Assembly (NCBI RefSeq): GCF_014646195.1
Contig: NZ_BMMZ01000007.1
Span: 1-64,000, forward strand
Length of the DNA stretch: 64,000 nucleotides
Origin: Microlunatus endophyticus
GTDB taxonomy: Bacteria; Actinomycetota; Actinomycetes; Propionibacteriales; Propionibacteriaceae
Direction: 5' to 3'
The notes under the pieces were generated by a model. That model did not search any database, was not told the origin of the DNA, and was given only the letters and a program-made list of their open reading frames with translations. The position numbers and the translations under genes are program-made. Shown one piece after another: positions 35,568 to 44,278 of this stretch; the first letter of the stretch is position 1, and each line of letters starts with the position of its first letter.

Positions 35568-36602
35568 CTACCCGATCCGCCGAGCCAGCTCGGCGAGCCG
35601 GCTGAGCAGGTCGTCGAAGAAGGCGGGCACGTCGGTCTCGGTGGCGATCAACGCGTTGGGCTGACGTCCCCAGAAGCCGCGGGTGTCGGCGACGGTCGTG
35701 CCGCGGGTCAGGCTTCCGGCAAGTTCGACGTCGACGACCGCAGGCTGGGTCCGTACGATCCCGGGATCGAGCGCGACGGCGGCCGCGAACGGGTCGTGCA
35801 CGTGGGCCAGATAGCCCTCGTCGTGATCATGGTGGAATTCGAAGTAGAAGCGCAATGCATCCGTCAACAACCTGACGGTGCTGTTGCTGGTCGCAGATCG
35901 CAGACCATGATCATCCGCCGCCGATGGTCGTTCGACCGGTACGCTTCCGGCCGCCTCGGCCAGCCGTACGAGATGGTCGGGCGTGAAGGCGACCTGTTCG
36001 GTGAGCGGCAGCGAGCAGATGATCGGCTGCGGGGCCCCGTCGATGCCGAATGCGGTGAAGACCTCGTGCGCCGCCTCCGGATCGACCGCGATGTTCCACT
36101 CCGAGGTCGGTGTCGTGTTGCCGGGGTAGTTGAAGGTGCCTCCCATGATCACCAGCCGGTGCAGCCGCTGGGGAAGGTCCGGATCCTTGCGGATCGCCAG
36201 TGCCAGATTGGTCAGCGGCCCGATCACCAGCCCGACCAGTTCGCCCGGACGGTCCCGGGTCAGTTCGATCCAGGCATCGGACGCCGTACGCTCCGAGACC
36301 TGCCGGTTCGCGGCCGGAAGCTCGGCATAGCCGATGCCGTGCGGGCCATGGGTGTCCTCGCAGGTCATCAGGTCGGCGACCAGCGGACCCTCGGCGCCAG
36401 GAAAGACCTCGATCTCGGCGTGCCCGCAGTAGTCGAGCCAGCCGAGGTTGTTGGCCGCCACCACGTCGACCGGAACGTTGCCGGCGGTCGACAGCACGGC
36501 AACGACCTCGGCCGCCGGATGCTGCAGAAGGTAGAGCAGGGCGAGGGTGTCGTCGATGCCGGTGTCGCAGTCCAGGACGACAGGCACGGTCGCGGTGGTC
36601 AC
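35568..36602 (-). CDS. Inosine-uridine preferring nucleoside hydrolase family protein
   Basis: 344 residues. The calcium-binding signature is VPVVLDCDTGIDDTLALLYLL (Asp cluster DxDxGxDD at about residues 11-18). GLVIGPLTNLALAI and VIMGGTFNYPGNTTPTSEWNIAVDPEAAHEVF are the conserved middle stretches, and HDPFAAAVALDP carries the late metal ligand. It would split the N-glycosidic bond of nucleosides for base salvage. The substrate range cannot be set. It is a stand-alone gene. Confidence 0.93.
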   Translation of the reverse strand: MTTATVPVVLDCDTGIDDTLALLYLLQHPAAEVVAVLSTAGNVPVDVVAANNLGWLDYCGHAEIEVFPGAEGPLVADLMTCEDTHGPHGIGYAELPAANRQVSERTASDAWIELTRDRPGELVGLVIGPLTNLALAIRKDPDLPQRLHRLVIMGGTFNYPGNTTPTSEWNIAVDPEAAHEVFTAFGIDGAPQPIICSLPLTEQVAFTPDHLVRLAEAAGSVPVERPSAADDHGLRSATSNSTVRLLTDALRFYFEFHHDHDEGYLAHVHDPFAAAVALDPGIVRTQPAVVDVELAGSLTRGTTVADTRGFWGRQPNALIATETDVPAFFDDLLSRLAELARRIG

Positions 36603-36786
36603 CCACCGACCCTAACGAATGGCTCTTCAGTGCGGTTGATCAACCGGGGGCCCGCGGAACCCGGAGCAGAGCACCCGCATCCAGGTGATCCGTCCGGACT
36701 CGCAATCGCCGTCGGCCATGGAGTAGGCCTGCTGCTCGACGACGAACGGTCCAGCCCCCTACGGCGGCGACGATACGCCGCAGAGG

Positions 36787-37230
36787 TCAGGGCTGGAAGA
36801 CCATCAACACGATGATCGCCGCGAAGATCAGCGCCACGATTCCGCCGAATGCGGCCACCCGGCCGCGCAATGCCACGATCGACTCCTCATTGTTGATCAT
36901 GGTCGTCGCACGGTCGAGGGTTCGCGACAGCAGACCCCAGGCAATGCCGACGCCGATCAGCCATAGCAGCAACGACAACCAGATCCAGGTGTCGGTGAAT
37001 TTGGCCACCACCCGGTGGGTGTAGGGCGAGGTCATCGACATCAGTCCGAAGCCGAGGATGACCACGACGATCGAGGCGATCGAGTAGACCCGGAGCACCC
37101 GGGACGCCTCTGCAGTTGCGGTCGCGTTCGACCGGCGCAGACCACGGGCGGCCGTGGTCGCGGCGTGGATCAGCGGGCCGATCGCGCCGACGGCGGCGAG
37201 GATGTGCAGGGCGAGGAAGACTTTGAACAC
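36787..37230 (-). CDS. DUF2269-like integral membrane protein
   Basis: 147 residues with four membrane segments: FLALHILAAVGAIGPLIHAA, YSIASIVVVILGFGLMSM, WIWLSLLLWLIGVGIAWGLL and AFGGIVALIFAAIIVLMVF. The N-terminal histidine-containing helix and overall plan match DUF2269 proteins. The function is unknown. It lies downstream of the small symporter-partner gene on the same strand, separated by 32 bases, and may be co-transcribed with the symporter. Confidence 0.75.
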   Translation of the reverse strand: MFKVFLALHILAAVGAIGPLIHAATTAARGLRRSNATATAEASRVLRVYSIASIVVVILGFGLMSMTSPYTHRVVAKFTDTWIWLSLLLWLIGVGIAWGLLSRTLDRATTMINNEESIVALRGRVAAFGGIVALIFAAIIVLMVFQP

Positions 37231-37262
37231 GCCTCGACACTAGTCCTCGCGCCGCCGAACGT

Positions 37263-37541
37263 TCAGTCGTGGGTTTCAGGTGGCCGAAAGGGCTTGAGGA
37301 CGGACCAGACGATGAACAGTGCCGCGACGATCACCATGCCGATGCCTGCCCACAGATTGATGTTGATTCCGCCCGACTTCGCCTGGTCCGCAGTGCTGAA
37401 ATCGGCGATCCCGGTGATCAGGCAGACGATGCCGTAGATCGCGAAGAGCGCACCGATCACCGTGCGGATGTCGAAGAGCTCGGCGAGCCGACGTTCGCGC
37501 TTCTCGCTCTGGTCACTGGCGCCCTGCTGGATGTCACTCAT
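37263..37541 (-). CDS. Small two-helix membrane protein paired with the symporter
   Basis: 92 residues from ATG 37541, chosen for GGAGGA just upstream. A charged N-terminus (QQGASDQSEKRERRLAELFDIRTVIG) is followed by two membrane segments (ALFAIYGIVCLITGIADF and NLWAGIGMVIVAALFIVWSVL). It starts 14 bases after the symporter stop. Small proteins of this design commonly follow SSS-family symporter genes in Actinobacteria and may be accessory subunits, an inference from position. Confidence 0.75.
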   Translation of the reverse strand: MSDIQQGASDQSEKRERRLAELFDIRTVIGALFAIYGIVCLITGIADFSTADQAKSGGININLWAGIGMVIVAALFIVWSVLKPFRPPETHD

Positions 37542-37555
37542 GCTTTCCTCCGAGA

Positions 37556-39247
37556 TCAACGCAGGCTGAAGAAGATGTAGAAGACGATGACCAGGCCCAG
37601 CGACACCGCGGCGAGCAGGATCGGCGACTGGTACCAGACCTTGACCGCGATCGTGATGTCTTCCTTAGGCGTCACGCTGCGGACCAGACCGACCAATTCC
37701 TCGTCGGACTTGGGCTTGGTCCGCGCCGAAACGATCACCGCGACGATCACCACCAGCACACAGGCGACCGCGCCGCCGAGGAAGCTGGAGCCCTGGCCGG
37801 GCAGATTGAGAACGCCGACCTGGTTGAGGATGAAGACCACCACGGCACCTGCGGTGCCGGTGATCAGACTCGACCAGCCGGCCGTCCCCGTCATCCGTTT
37901 CCAGAACAGGCCGAGGATGAAGACCGCGAACAACGGCACGTTGAAGAAGGAGAACAACGTCTGGATGTAATCCATGATGTTGTTGAACCCAGCCGCGATG
38001 AAGGCCGTGCCGACGGCCGCCGCGGTCGCCAGCACCGTGACGATCCGGCCGACGTTGAGGTAGTGCGCATCCGGCATGTTGGGCTTGATCCAGTCCTGCC
38101 AGATGTCGTAGGTGAAGACGGTGTTGAACGAGCTCACATTGGCCGCCATGCCCGCCATGAAGCTGGCCAGCAGGCCGGTCAGCGCGACGCCGAGAAAGCC
38201 GTTGGGCAGCAGTTCGCGCAGCATCAGCGGCACCACGTCGTTGTACGTCACCCCGCCGGCCGCAGCGCCCTTCTTGAGTCCGGCGATGGCCGGGATCAGC
38301 ACGGTCGCGATCATGCCCGGGATGATGATCACCAGGGCGACCAGCGCCTTCGGGATGGCAGCGATCAACGGCGTCCGCTGGGCGGCGCCGGCATCACCGG
38401 CGGAGAAGGCCCGCTGCACCTCGGTGAAGTTGGTGGTCCAGTAGCCGAACGAGGTCACGAAGCCCAGGCCGGCGACGACGCCGATGATCGAGCCGACGCT
38501 GCTGGTAATGCCCGTCAGCTGGGAGCCAGGGAAGGGAGTCAGCAGTTGGTGGCCGCCGGGCTGGGCCGAGATCTTGCTGACCAGTCCGTTCCAGCCGCCG
38601 ACCCGGTGCAGGCCGACGATGGTGACCGGGATCATCGCGGCGACGATCACGAAGAACTGCAGGACCTCGTTGTAGATCGCCGCGGACAGACCGCCGAGGA
38701 AGGTGTACGCCAACACGAAGACGGCGGCGACCAGGATCGCGACCCAGGTCGGCCAGCCAAGGAGCGCGTTGACCACAATCGCCATCGCGTACAGATTCAC
38801 GCCGGCCAGCAGGATCGACGCCACGGCGAAGAGCACGGCCTGGATCCGCTGGGTGGTCCGGTTGAATCGACGATGCAGGAATTCCGGCACACTGCGCACT
38901 TTGGAGCCGTAGTAGAACGGCATCATCACCAAGCCGAGGAACACCATCGCCGGGATGGCACCGACCCAGTAGTAGTGGAACGCCTGCTCGCCGTACTGCG
39001 CGCCGTTGGCTGCCTGGCCGAGCAGCTCGGTCGCGCCCAGGTTGGCCGACATGAAGGCCAGCCCGGTGACCCAGGCCGGCAGCCGGCGGCCGGCGAGCAG
39101 GAAGTCCAGACTGCTGGAAACACCGCGTCTGGATATCAGCCCGATCCCGATGATGATCGCGAAATAGATCGCGACCAGCACGTAGTCGATCGGCGCCGCG
39201 TTGATCCGCAGGACGCTGCCTTCCAATGCCGGAAAGCCGATCTCCAC
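37556..39247 (-). CDS. Sodium/solute symporter (SSS family)
   Basis: 563 residues from GTG 39247 with AAGGAGGA upstream. About 13-14 membrane helices. SSS hallmarks: SLDFLLAGRRLPAWVTGLAFMSANLGATELLG near the start, YYGSKVRSVPEFLHRRFN, TFLGGLSAAIYNEVLQFF, and LTGLLASFMAGMAANVSSFNTVFTYDIWQDWI. It would bring in a solute, probably a sugar, using sodium. A GH29 alpha-L-fucosidase gene lies upstream on the same strand, so a sugar substrate is plausible. The C-terminal part has an extra helix pair, as in SGLT-like members. Confidence 0.92.
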   Translation of the reverse strand: MEIGFPALEGSVLRINAAPIDYVLVAIYFAIIIGIGLISRRGVSSSLDFLLAGRRLPAWVTGLAFMSANLGATELLGQAANGAQYGEQAFHYYWVGAIPAMVFLGLVMMPFYYGSKVRSVPEFLHRRFNRTTQRIQAVLFAVASILLAGVNLYAMAIVVNALLGWPTWVAILVAAVFVLAYTFLGGLSAAIYNEVLQFFVIVAAMIPVTIVGLHRVGGWNGLVSKISAQPGGHQLLTPFPGSQLTGITSSVGSIIGVVAGLGFVTSFGYWTTNFTEVQRAFSAGDAGAAQRTPLIAAIPKALVALVIIIPGMIATVLIPAIAGLKKGAAAGGVTYNDVVPLMLRELLPNGFLGVALTGLLASFMAGMAANVSSFNTVFTYDIWQDWIKPNMPDAHYLNVGRIVTVLATAAAVGTAFIAAGFNNIMDYIQTLFSFFNVPLFAVFILGLFWKRMTGTAGWSSLITGTAGAVVVFILNQVGVLNLPGQGSSFLGGAVACVLVVIVAVIVSARTKPKSDEELVGLVRSVTPKEDITIAVKVWYQSPILLAAVSLGLVIVFYIFFSLR

Positions 39248-39619
39248 GGCAGTTCCTCCTTGTTAGCCGGCCGCTGGACGACCTCGGAAGCTAGCACGTG
39301 GATGCAGAGGTCGGCTAACTAATCCGTTCGTCGCTTGGGTAGAGAACGTCGTCTCCGCCGACGTCCACGTACCCAAATCCCCCGCAATATTCACCTCAAG
39401 AGCTATCACGCCGGCCATCATGATTCAGATCACGCCGCCCGCTGTGGTCCGAATCACGGCCGAATTGATGGCCGACATCCATTCGGCGCTGCTTCCCGGC
39501 CGGCGTGGTCTAGGCCGGTGAGCTGATCGCCGTCCGCCGTGGTTCGGTCACCGTGACGGTGGCCGCGGGCGGGCTGTCACAGTCTGCAACCGTCAGGCTC
39601 AGCTGACCTCACAGTGACC
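39248..39619. other. 372-base intergenic region upstream of the symporter
   Basis: No gene is supported. An 8-bp inverted repeat, GTTAGCCG (39262-39269) and CGGCTAAC (39312-39319), brackets the likely symporter promoter just upstream of the ribosome site and might be an operator or RNA stem. The part next to the fucosidase stop has repeated TGACCTCA and a GTCACCGTGAC palindrome-like run but no clear terminator. Confidence 0.45.
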
Positions 39620-41167
39620 TCAGAGCTGGTGGCCGAAGGGCATCCGGGCACCGGGATCGGCCGGCTCCGGCGTCACCCTCAGCACGGCTCCGACGACGCT
39701 CGGACGGTGATCAGGAAGAGTCACGACCAGGGCGTCGTCGGTCCGCGTCCACTCAAGATCACCGTCGTGGCCGAGCAGCTCCACCGACGCGATGCCGGCA
39801 TCCAGGTGTCCGGACGCCGTGCCGAGCGCCTCGATCCGGGCGATGCCGTCGGTCGGCCAGTCGAGCAGGGTCGCGTACAGCCGCTGGTTGCCGTAGCGCT
39901 CCTGGACGGTGAAGCGGATGTCGGCGCTGGTGAAGCGGCGTTCGGCACTGTCGATGAAGGAGCCGTCGGCCTGGCCGGTGGGTCCCTCGGCGGCGATCAC
40001 CCAGGGCCGGGAGCCGTAGATCGCCTGGCCGTTGACCTGCAACCAGTCGCCGATCCCGGTCAGCAGGCCCTGTTCCTCCTCGGCGATCGTGCCGTCGGAC
40101 TTCGGGCCGATGTTGAGCAGCAGCACGCCGTTCTTGGCGACCACGTCGACCAGTTCGGCGATCAGCTCAGGCAGTGTCTTGTACTGCTGGTCGGGGATCC
40201 AGCTCCAGGACGTCCGGCCGACGGAGGTGTCGTTCTGCCAGACGTCGGGGTAGACCGAGGCCATCGCGCCGCGCTCCAGGTCCAGCACCGCGGTGCCCGG
40301 CGCGAAGGCCTTCCACTTGTACTGGATCACCACGCCCCGGCCCCATCCGGCCGCGACGTTGTAGTAGTACGCCGCCAGCTTGCGCAGCCACGGCTCGAAG
40401 GCCGGCTGCTCGATCCACCAGTCGAACCAGAGCACCTGCGGCTGGTACTTGTCGATCAACTCGATGGTTCGCAGGAACCAGTCGATCACGTAGGCGTCGT
40501 TGGGAGCCAGCTCCTCGCGCTGGGCCGGGCCGTAGAAGTCGGCGAAGGCCGGATCGCGCACGTCGGAGTCGAAGCGGCTACCGCCGTTCAGGAAGAACCA
40601 GTGCTCGGCCCGGTGCGAGGAGACGCCCAGCACCAGCCACTGATCGCGGACGGCCTGACCAAGATCACCGACGATGTCGCGATGCGGGCCGATCGTGGTG
40701 GTGTTCCAGCGGGAGCGTTCGGTGGCATACATGGCGAGGCCGTCGTGGTGCTCGGCGACCGGCACGACGAACTGCGCCCCGGCCTTCTTGAACAGGCTCA
40801 CCCAGGCCTGCGGGTCCCAGCGTTCGGCGGTGAAGCTCGGCAGGAAGTCCTTGTAGCCGAATTCGGCATGATCGCCGTAGGTTTCGCGGTGGTGGGCGAA
40901 TTCCGGCGAGCCTTCCAGATACATGTTCCGCGGATACCACTCATTGCCGAAGGCGGGAACGGTGTATGCGCCCCAGTGCAGGAAGACGCCGAATTTGGCG
41001 TCGCGGAACCAGTCGGGGACCTGATAGTCGGCCAGCGACTCCCAGGTCGCGGCGAACGGGCCGGCGGCGATCACCTCGTCGACCCGCGCCAATTCGGCTT
41101 GATCATCTTTTGGCGGTACGGGATCCGGCCAGATCGTGTCGGTCGGAGCTACCTCGTTGTTACTCAC
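39620..41167 (-). CDS. Alpha-L-fucosidase, GH29
   Basis: 515 residues, no signal peptide, so it would act inside the cell. GH29 hallmarks: WFRDAKFGVFLHWGAYTVPAFGNEWYPRNM near residue 50, FKKAGAQFVVPVAEHHDGLAMY, VLWFDWWIEQPAF with the probable nucleophile Asp, and NGVLLLNIGPKSDGTI followed by an open C-terminal beta domain. It releases alpha-linked L-fucose. The sodium/solute symporter encoded 372 bases downstream on the same strand may supply the substrate. Confidence 0.93.
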   Translation of the reverse strand: MSNNEVAPTDTIWPDPVPPKDDQAELARVDEVIAAGPFAATWESLADYQVPDWFRDAKFGVFLHWGAYTVPAFGNEWYPRNMYLEGSPEFAHHRETYGDHAEFGYKDFLPSFTAERWDPQAWVSLFKKAGAQFVVPVAEHHDGLAMYATERSRWNTTTIGPHRDIVGDLGQAVRDQWLVLGVSSHRAEHWFFLNGGSRFDSDVRDPAFADFYGPAQREELAPNDAYVIDWFLRTIELIDKYQPQVLWFDWWIEQPAFEPWLRKLAAYYYNVAAGWGRGVVIQYKWKAFAPGTAVLDLERGAMASVYPDVWQNDTSVGRTSWSWIPDQQYKTLPELIAELVDVVAKNGVLLLNIGPKSDGTIAEEEQGLLTGIGDWLQVNGQAIYGSRPWVIAAEGPTGQADGSFIDSAERRFTSADIRFTVQERYGNQRLYATLLDWPTDGIARIEALGTASGHLDAGIASVELLGHDGDLEWTRTDDALVVTLPDHRPSVVGAVLRVTPEPADPGARMPFGHQL

Positions 41168-41252
41168 AAGATCATTCTCGTGGACGTCATGGCGGCAGTC
41201 GACGGCGGGTCTCTCCCGATCGACAGCTGCGACGCTGTGGGCGGTGCCGCCG

Positions 41253-41783
41253 TCAGGCGTGGTATCTCCTGAGCTCGGCGATCACCGAGTTGTAGCGCTC
41301 CTCGTCGAGAGCGCCGCCGGTTCGTCGTACGGCCTTCAGCGGCACCTGGAGCAGACGATCGAGGCGGACCTCCGAGGCCCGGTGTCGGGAATCCCAGTCA
41401 CCCGAGCCGATGTCCATCCAGTGCCGGCCCCAATGCGCCTCCTGCGCCGCGTCGCGATCATGATCCTTGGAGGTCATCTGGATGACCACCGCGGAGTCGC
41501 CGATCCGGGCCAGCACCAGCACCGGCCGGTCCTTACCCTGCTGCGGATCGTCCTCGTAGGGCACCCAGGTCCACACCACTTCGCCGGGATCGGGAAGATC
41601 ATCCGGATGGGGTGCATACCGCAGCGGCGGCAGGCCGAGTCGTTCGGCGTCGTACCCGACCGTGTGGTCGACAGTCGGACCGGCGGTGTGATCAACGCCG
41701 CGATCGACAGCCGGGATCGGGGTCGGCTTGCGGCCGAATGCCTTGCCGACGGTACGCAGCGTCCGGTGCCAGAGCGAAGCCAT
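41253..41783 (-). CDS. PemK/MazF-like family protein
   Basis: 176 residues. After a basic N-terminus of about 55 residues comes a PemK/MazF-like beta-barrel pattern: GEVVWTWVPYEDDPQQGKDRPVLVLARIGDSAVVIQMTSKDHD, then SEVRLDRLLQVPLKAVRRTGGALDEERYNSVIAEL. MazF toxins are RNases of about 110 residues. The longer N-terminus and the absence of an antitoxin gene suggest an actinobacterial housekeeping relative rather than a toxin-antitoxin module. Divergent from the YchJ-like gene. Confidence 0.75.
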   Translation of the reverse strand: MASLWHRTLRTVGKAFGRKPTPIPAVDRGVDHTAGPTVDHTVGYDAERLGLPPLRYAPHPDDLPDPGEVVWTWVPYEDDPQQGKDRPVLVLARIGDSAVVIQMTSKDHDRDAAQEAHWGRHWMDIGSGDWDSRHRASEVRLDRLLQVPLKAVRRTGGALDEERYNSVIAELRRYHA

Positions 41784-41825
41784 GCCGTGAGTATCGCCGA
41801 TCGAGGCTCACGGCACACTGGTGGC

Positions 41826-42152
41826 GTGACGAGTCCGGACGAACGCCCTTGGCCTCAGACCGCCGAAGTGCTGATGCGGAGCCGGTTCGAGGCGTTCCGA
41901 GACGGCGACGCAGCGTGGCTGCTGGCGTCCTGGCACCGGTCGACGCGACCGAGGACGCTCGACCTCAGCGACAATCCGCGGTGGCGCGGGCTGCAGATCC
42001 TCGACACCGTGGCCGGTGGTCCGGACGATGATCGGGGGATCGTCGAATTCCGTGCGACGTATCTCGTCGACCGCGGCGGGGTCGAGATCATGCAGGAGCG
42101 ATCGGAGTTCGTCCGCGAGGGCGGCCGTTGGTACTACCTGCGAGAGGTGTGA
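41826..42152 (+). CDS. YchJ-like (UPF0225 middle-domain) protein
   Basis: 108 residues from GTG 41826. The core EVLMRSRFEAFRDGDAAWLLASWHRSTRP and VEFRATYLVDRGGVEIMQERSEFVREGGRWYYL matches the YchJ central NTF2-like domain. The flanking SEC-C zinc motifs (CPCGSG) of typical YchJ are missing at both ends, so zinc binding is not expected. A decayed relative of the same gene is found at 46163-46423. It sits six bases before a membrane protein gene on the same strand. Confidence 0.8.
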   Translation: MTSPDERPWPQTAEVLMRSRFEAFRDGDAAWLLASWHRSTRPRTLDLSDNPRWRGLQILDTVAGGPDDDRGIVEFRATYLVDRGGVEIMQERSEFVREGGRWYYLREV

Positions 42153-42158
42153 CGAGCA

Positions 42159-42677
42159 ATGTCGGTACCTGACGCCATCGATCACGAGGAATCCGAGCGT
42201 TTCAGCGAGCGGCTGCGTGAGCGTGTGTACGTGGGGTTCACAGTCCTCGCTGTGCTGCTCGCGTTGTCGATCCACGCCGAGCAGACCGCCCCCGGAATGG
42301 CCGCTCTGACGCTCTTCATCACGGTGCTGGGCATCCTGCTCGCCGGGCTGGGAGCGGATCTGATCGCCTACACCGTCGCCCATGCGGCCGTTCCCGATCG
42401 GCGGGAGGTCGGGCAGATGATCCGGGTTGCCGGTGGGGCGCTGCTGTCCGTGGTCGTGCCGATGATCTTGATCGGGCTCTCGGGTCTCGGCGTGATCCGG
42501 CTGGCCCGGGCGTTGACGATCTCCCAGATCGTGATCATGGTCACCCTCGGGGTGATTGCTCTGATCGCCCTGCGCCGGGTGCCCCTGCCGCTGTGGCAAC
42601 GAGCAGCTCTGGTGGCGACGTTGATGGCGATCGGTGCCTTCGCCGTCGTCCTCGAGCTGGTGGCGCACCTGCTGTGA
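42159..42677 (+). CDS. Four-helix membrane protein of unknown function
   Basis: 172 residues. A charged N-terminus with a helix of about 30 residues precedes hydrophobic segments at VYVGFTVLAVLLALSI, MAALTLFITVLGILLAGLGADLIAY, GGALLSVVVPMILIGLSGLGVI, SQIVIMVTLGVIALIAL and ALVATLMAIGAFAVVLELV. I do not recognise the family. It is six bases after the YchJ-like gene and likely shares its transcript. Confidence 0.7.
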   Translation: MSVPDAIDHEESERFSERLRERVYVGFTVLAVLLALSIHAEQTAPGMAALTLFITVLGILLAGLGADLIAYTVAHAAVPDRREVGQMIRVAGGALLSVVVPMILIGLSGLGVIRLARALTISQIVIMVTLGVIALIALRRVPLPLWQRAALVATLMAIGAFAVVLELVAHLL

Positions 42678-42728
42678 GCCGTTTCCCTTGCAGGCTTCCT
42701 GTATTGGTCGGTGACGATTCTGCCGGAT

Positions 42729-42986
42729 TCAGCGCCGATCGCGACGTGCTGCGCTCCGGCGGGCCAACAGCCAACCGGCCACACCACCCATGACGAACAG
42801 GACCGTCATGACCGCCCAGAGCGGCATCGAGACCAACGGGACGATGAGCCGGATCTCCACCCGTTCGCGGTTCTCGATGATGAAGATCACGGCCAGCACG
42901 ATGAGGACGCCCGCGATCACTTGCCGCGGGGTGACACGGGGGCCGGTGCGTTCGGCGCGCGGGCCCTGCGATGCGACGTTGGCCAT
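42729..42986 (-). CDS. LapA-domain (DUF1049) membrane protein
   Basis: 85 residues with two membrane segments, VIAGVLIVLAVIFIIENRERVEIRLIVPLVSMPLWAVMTVLFVMGGVAGWLL. The pattern IENRERVEIR between the helices is typical of the LapA/DUF1049 family (lipopolysaccharide assembly protein A-like, whose role in Actinobacteria is unknown). The basic C-terminus ARRSAARRDRR would face the cytoplasm. Stand-alone, convergent with the preceding gene. Confidence 0.82.
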   Translation of the reverse strand: MANVASQGPRAERTGPRVTPRQVIAGVLIVLAVIFIIENRERVEIRLIVPLVSMPLWAVMTVLFVMGGVAGWLLARRSAARRDRR

Positions 42987-43091
42987 ACCGGCAGTATGCC
43001 CCTGTCAGGCAGATGCCGCGCCCTACGATGGCGCGATGGTTTGTCTCGCACCCGACGACGTTGCCGGCGGCTGCCTAACCCGGATCGGGCG

Positions 43092-43523
43092 ATGAGGATC
43101 TGGTCGATCCACCCGCAGCACCTCGACCGCCAGGCGCTGATCGCCTGCTGGCGCGAAACCCTGCTGGCCCAGGCGGTGCTCGCCGGCCGGACGAAGGGCT
43201 ACACGGCGCATCCGCAGCTCACCCGGTTCCGCACCCTGCCGAGTCCCGGCTCGGCGGTCGGCGCCTACCTGACCGGCCTGGCTGACGAGGCCGATCATCG
43301 CGGCTACCACTTCGACCGGACGCGGATCATCACGCCGGGGACCGCCGAGCCGATCCTTCAGGTGACCGACGGACAGGTCGCGTACGAGTGGGGGCACCTG
43401 ATCGCCAAGCTCGAGCAGCGCAGCCCGGACGTCTGGATACGCTGGCGGGAAGCAGCACCCGAAGCGCATCCGATCTTCGAGGTCGTGCCCGGTCCGATCG
43501 CGGACTGGGAGCGGCCTGGATGA
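43092..43523 (+). CDS. Pyrimidine-dimer DNA glycosylase family (Pyr_excise)
   Basis: 143 residues: MRIWSIHPQHLDRQALIACWRETLLAQAVLAGRTKGYTAHPQL at the start, then AVGAYLTGLADEADHRGYHFDRTRI, the pattern of the T4 endonuclease V-like family (PF03013). The family enzyme cuts the glycosidic bond at UV-made pyrimidine dimers, using an N-terminal amine and a Glu near residue 22, and WRETL fits that Glu. Actinobacterial members are widespread but poorly tested. The same frame continues after the TGA with coding-like sequence (next entry). Confidence 0.82.
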   Translation: MRIWSIHPQHLDRQALIACWRETLLAQAVLAGRTKGYTAHPQLTRFRTLPSPGSAVGAYLTGLADEADHRGYHFDRTRIITPGTAEPILQVTDGQVAYEWGHLIAKLEQRSPDVWIRWREAAPEAHPIFEVVPGPIADWERPG

Positions 43524-43660
43524 CGAAAGCTGCAGCGGGAGATCCGGCGCGCGGCGACCCTGGACGGGACGCCGACCGAGCACGGGGACGATCCGGTATC
43601 GCTCCGAGCTGGTCAACCTCATGATCGAGCACTCGCGCACCGCGTGGCAGTGCGGGCGCT
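43524..43660 (+). pseudogene. Possible remnant of a C-terminal extension or lost gene
   Basis: In the frame of the glycosylase gene, past its TGA, the sequence reads LQREIRRAATLDGTPTEHGDD, and after a shift to another frame near 43590, RYRSELVNLMIEHSRTAW. Both parts look like protein rather than chance high-GC frames. Either a longer gene lost its integrity by a stop and a frameshift, or this is part of a neighbour that has decayed. I do not recognise a family. Confidence 0.35.
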
Positions 43661-43686
43661 GCTGGTGCGGACGTCTTCGCGGGTGT

Positions 43687-44037
43687 TCAGGCCTGGCGGT
43701 CCACCGCGACCTCCGGTTCGCGCCCGTGCAGGCGGACGAAGTGAGCTATCAATTCATCTTCCGTGACGGTCCCGCCGTCGAGGATCCGCTGCAGGTACGG
43801 GCGCAGCCAGCCGGCCTCGGCATGGTCGAAATGTTCGACCCACTTGTCGCTGAGCGCTTCTGCGACGCTGGTGGTCGTCCCCACCGCGCTGAACGTAACG
43901 CCTTCACCGATGGCCACCTCGGCTGGTGCGGGTTCGACGCTGACATCGACATAAAAGGGGTAGAGATAGGGCTCTCCTACCTTCCAGAAGAGTCGGTTCG
44001 ACGCAAGCTGGAGCCATCTGCGGTGCTGGCTGGTCAT
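43687..44037 (-). CDS. Hypothetical protein
   Basis: 116 residues from ATG 44037 (MTSQHRRWLQLASNRLFW), with GGAG a few bases upstream. A longer start at 44118 would add a very basic stretch and is less likely. The middle holds a strand-rich part (YLYPFYVDVSVEPAPAEV) and the end a helical part (TVTEDELIAHFVRLHGREPEV). No known family. It sits between decayed genes, so it may itself be a remnant. The 241 bases up to the phospholipase gene hold nothing I can name. Confidence 0.5.
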   Translation of the reverse strand: MTSQHRRWLQLASNRLFWKVGEPYLYPFYVDVSVEPAPAEVAIGEGVTFSAVGTTTSVAEALSDKWVEHFDHAEAGWLRPYLQRILDGGTVTEDELIAHFVRLHGREPEVAVDRQA

Positions 44038-44278
44038 CGGCTCCACTCCACCATGAGCATCATGTCTGCGCTTTCTCTTCGGCCGCCACTCGCGCTTTCT
44101 CGCGTGATGATCAAGCACAAGGATGGCGGATCGGGAGGCCAGTTCACGCAGGACGACGGATGGTCTGACAGCCGGCCGGGGTTGAGCGGTTCCTCAGCCG
44201 CGGGACACGTGCCGTTCACGCGGCTAGGTCAGGGTCGTATCGATCACTGAACTGACGCCGGCAGACGGGTGGGTCGCA

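Noticed and set aside
41253..41783. MazEF-type toxin-antitoxin module
   Set aside because: No antitoxin-like small gene overlaps or adjoins the PemK/MazF-like gene. The protein is longer than typical MazF.
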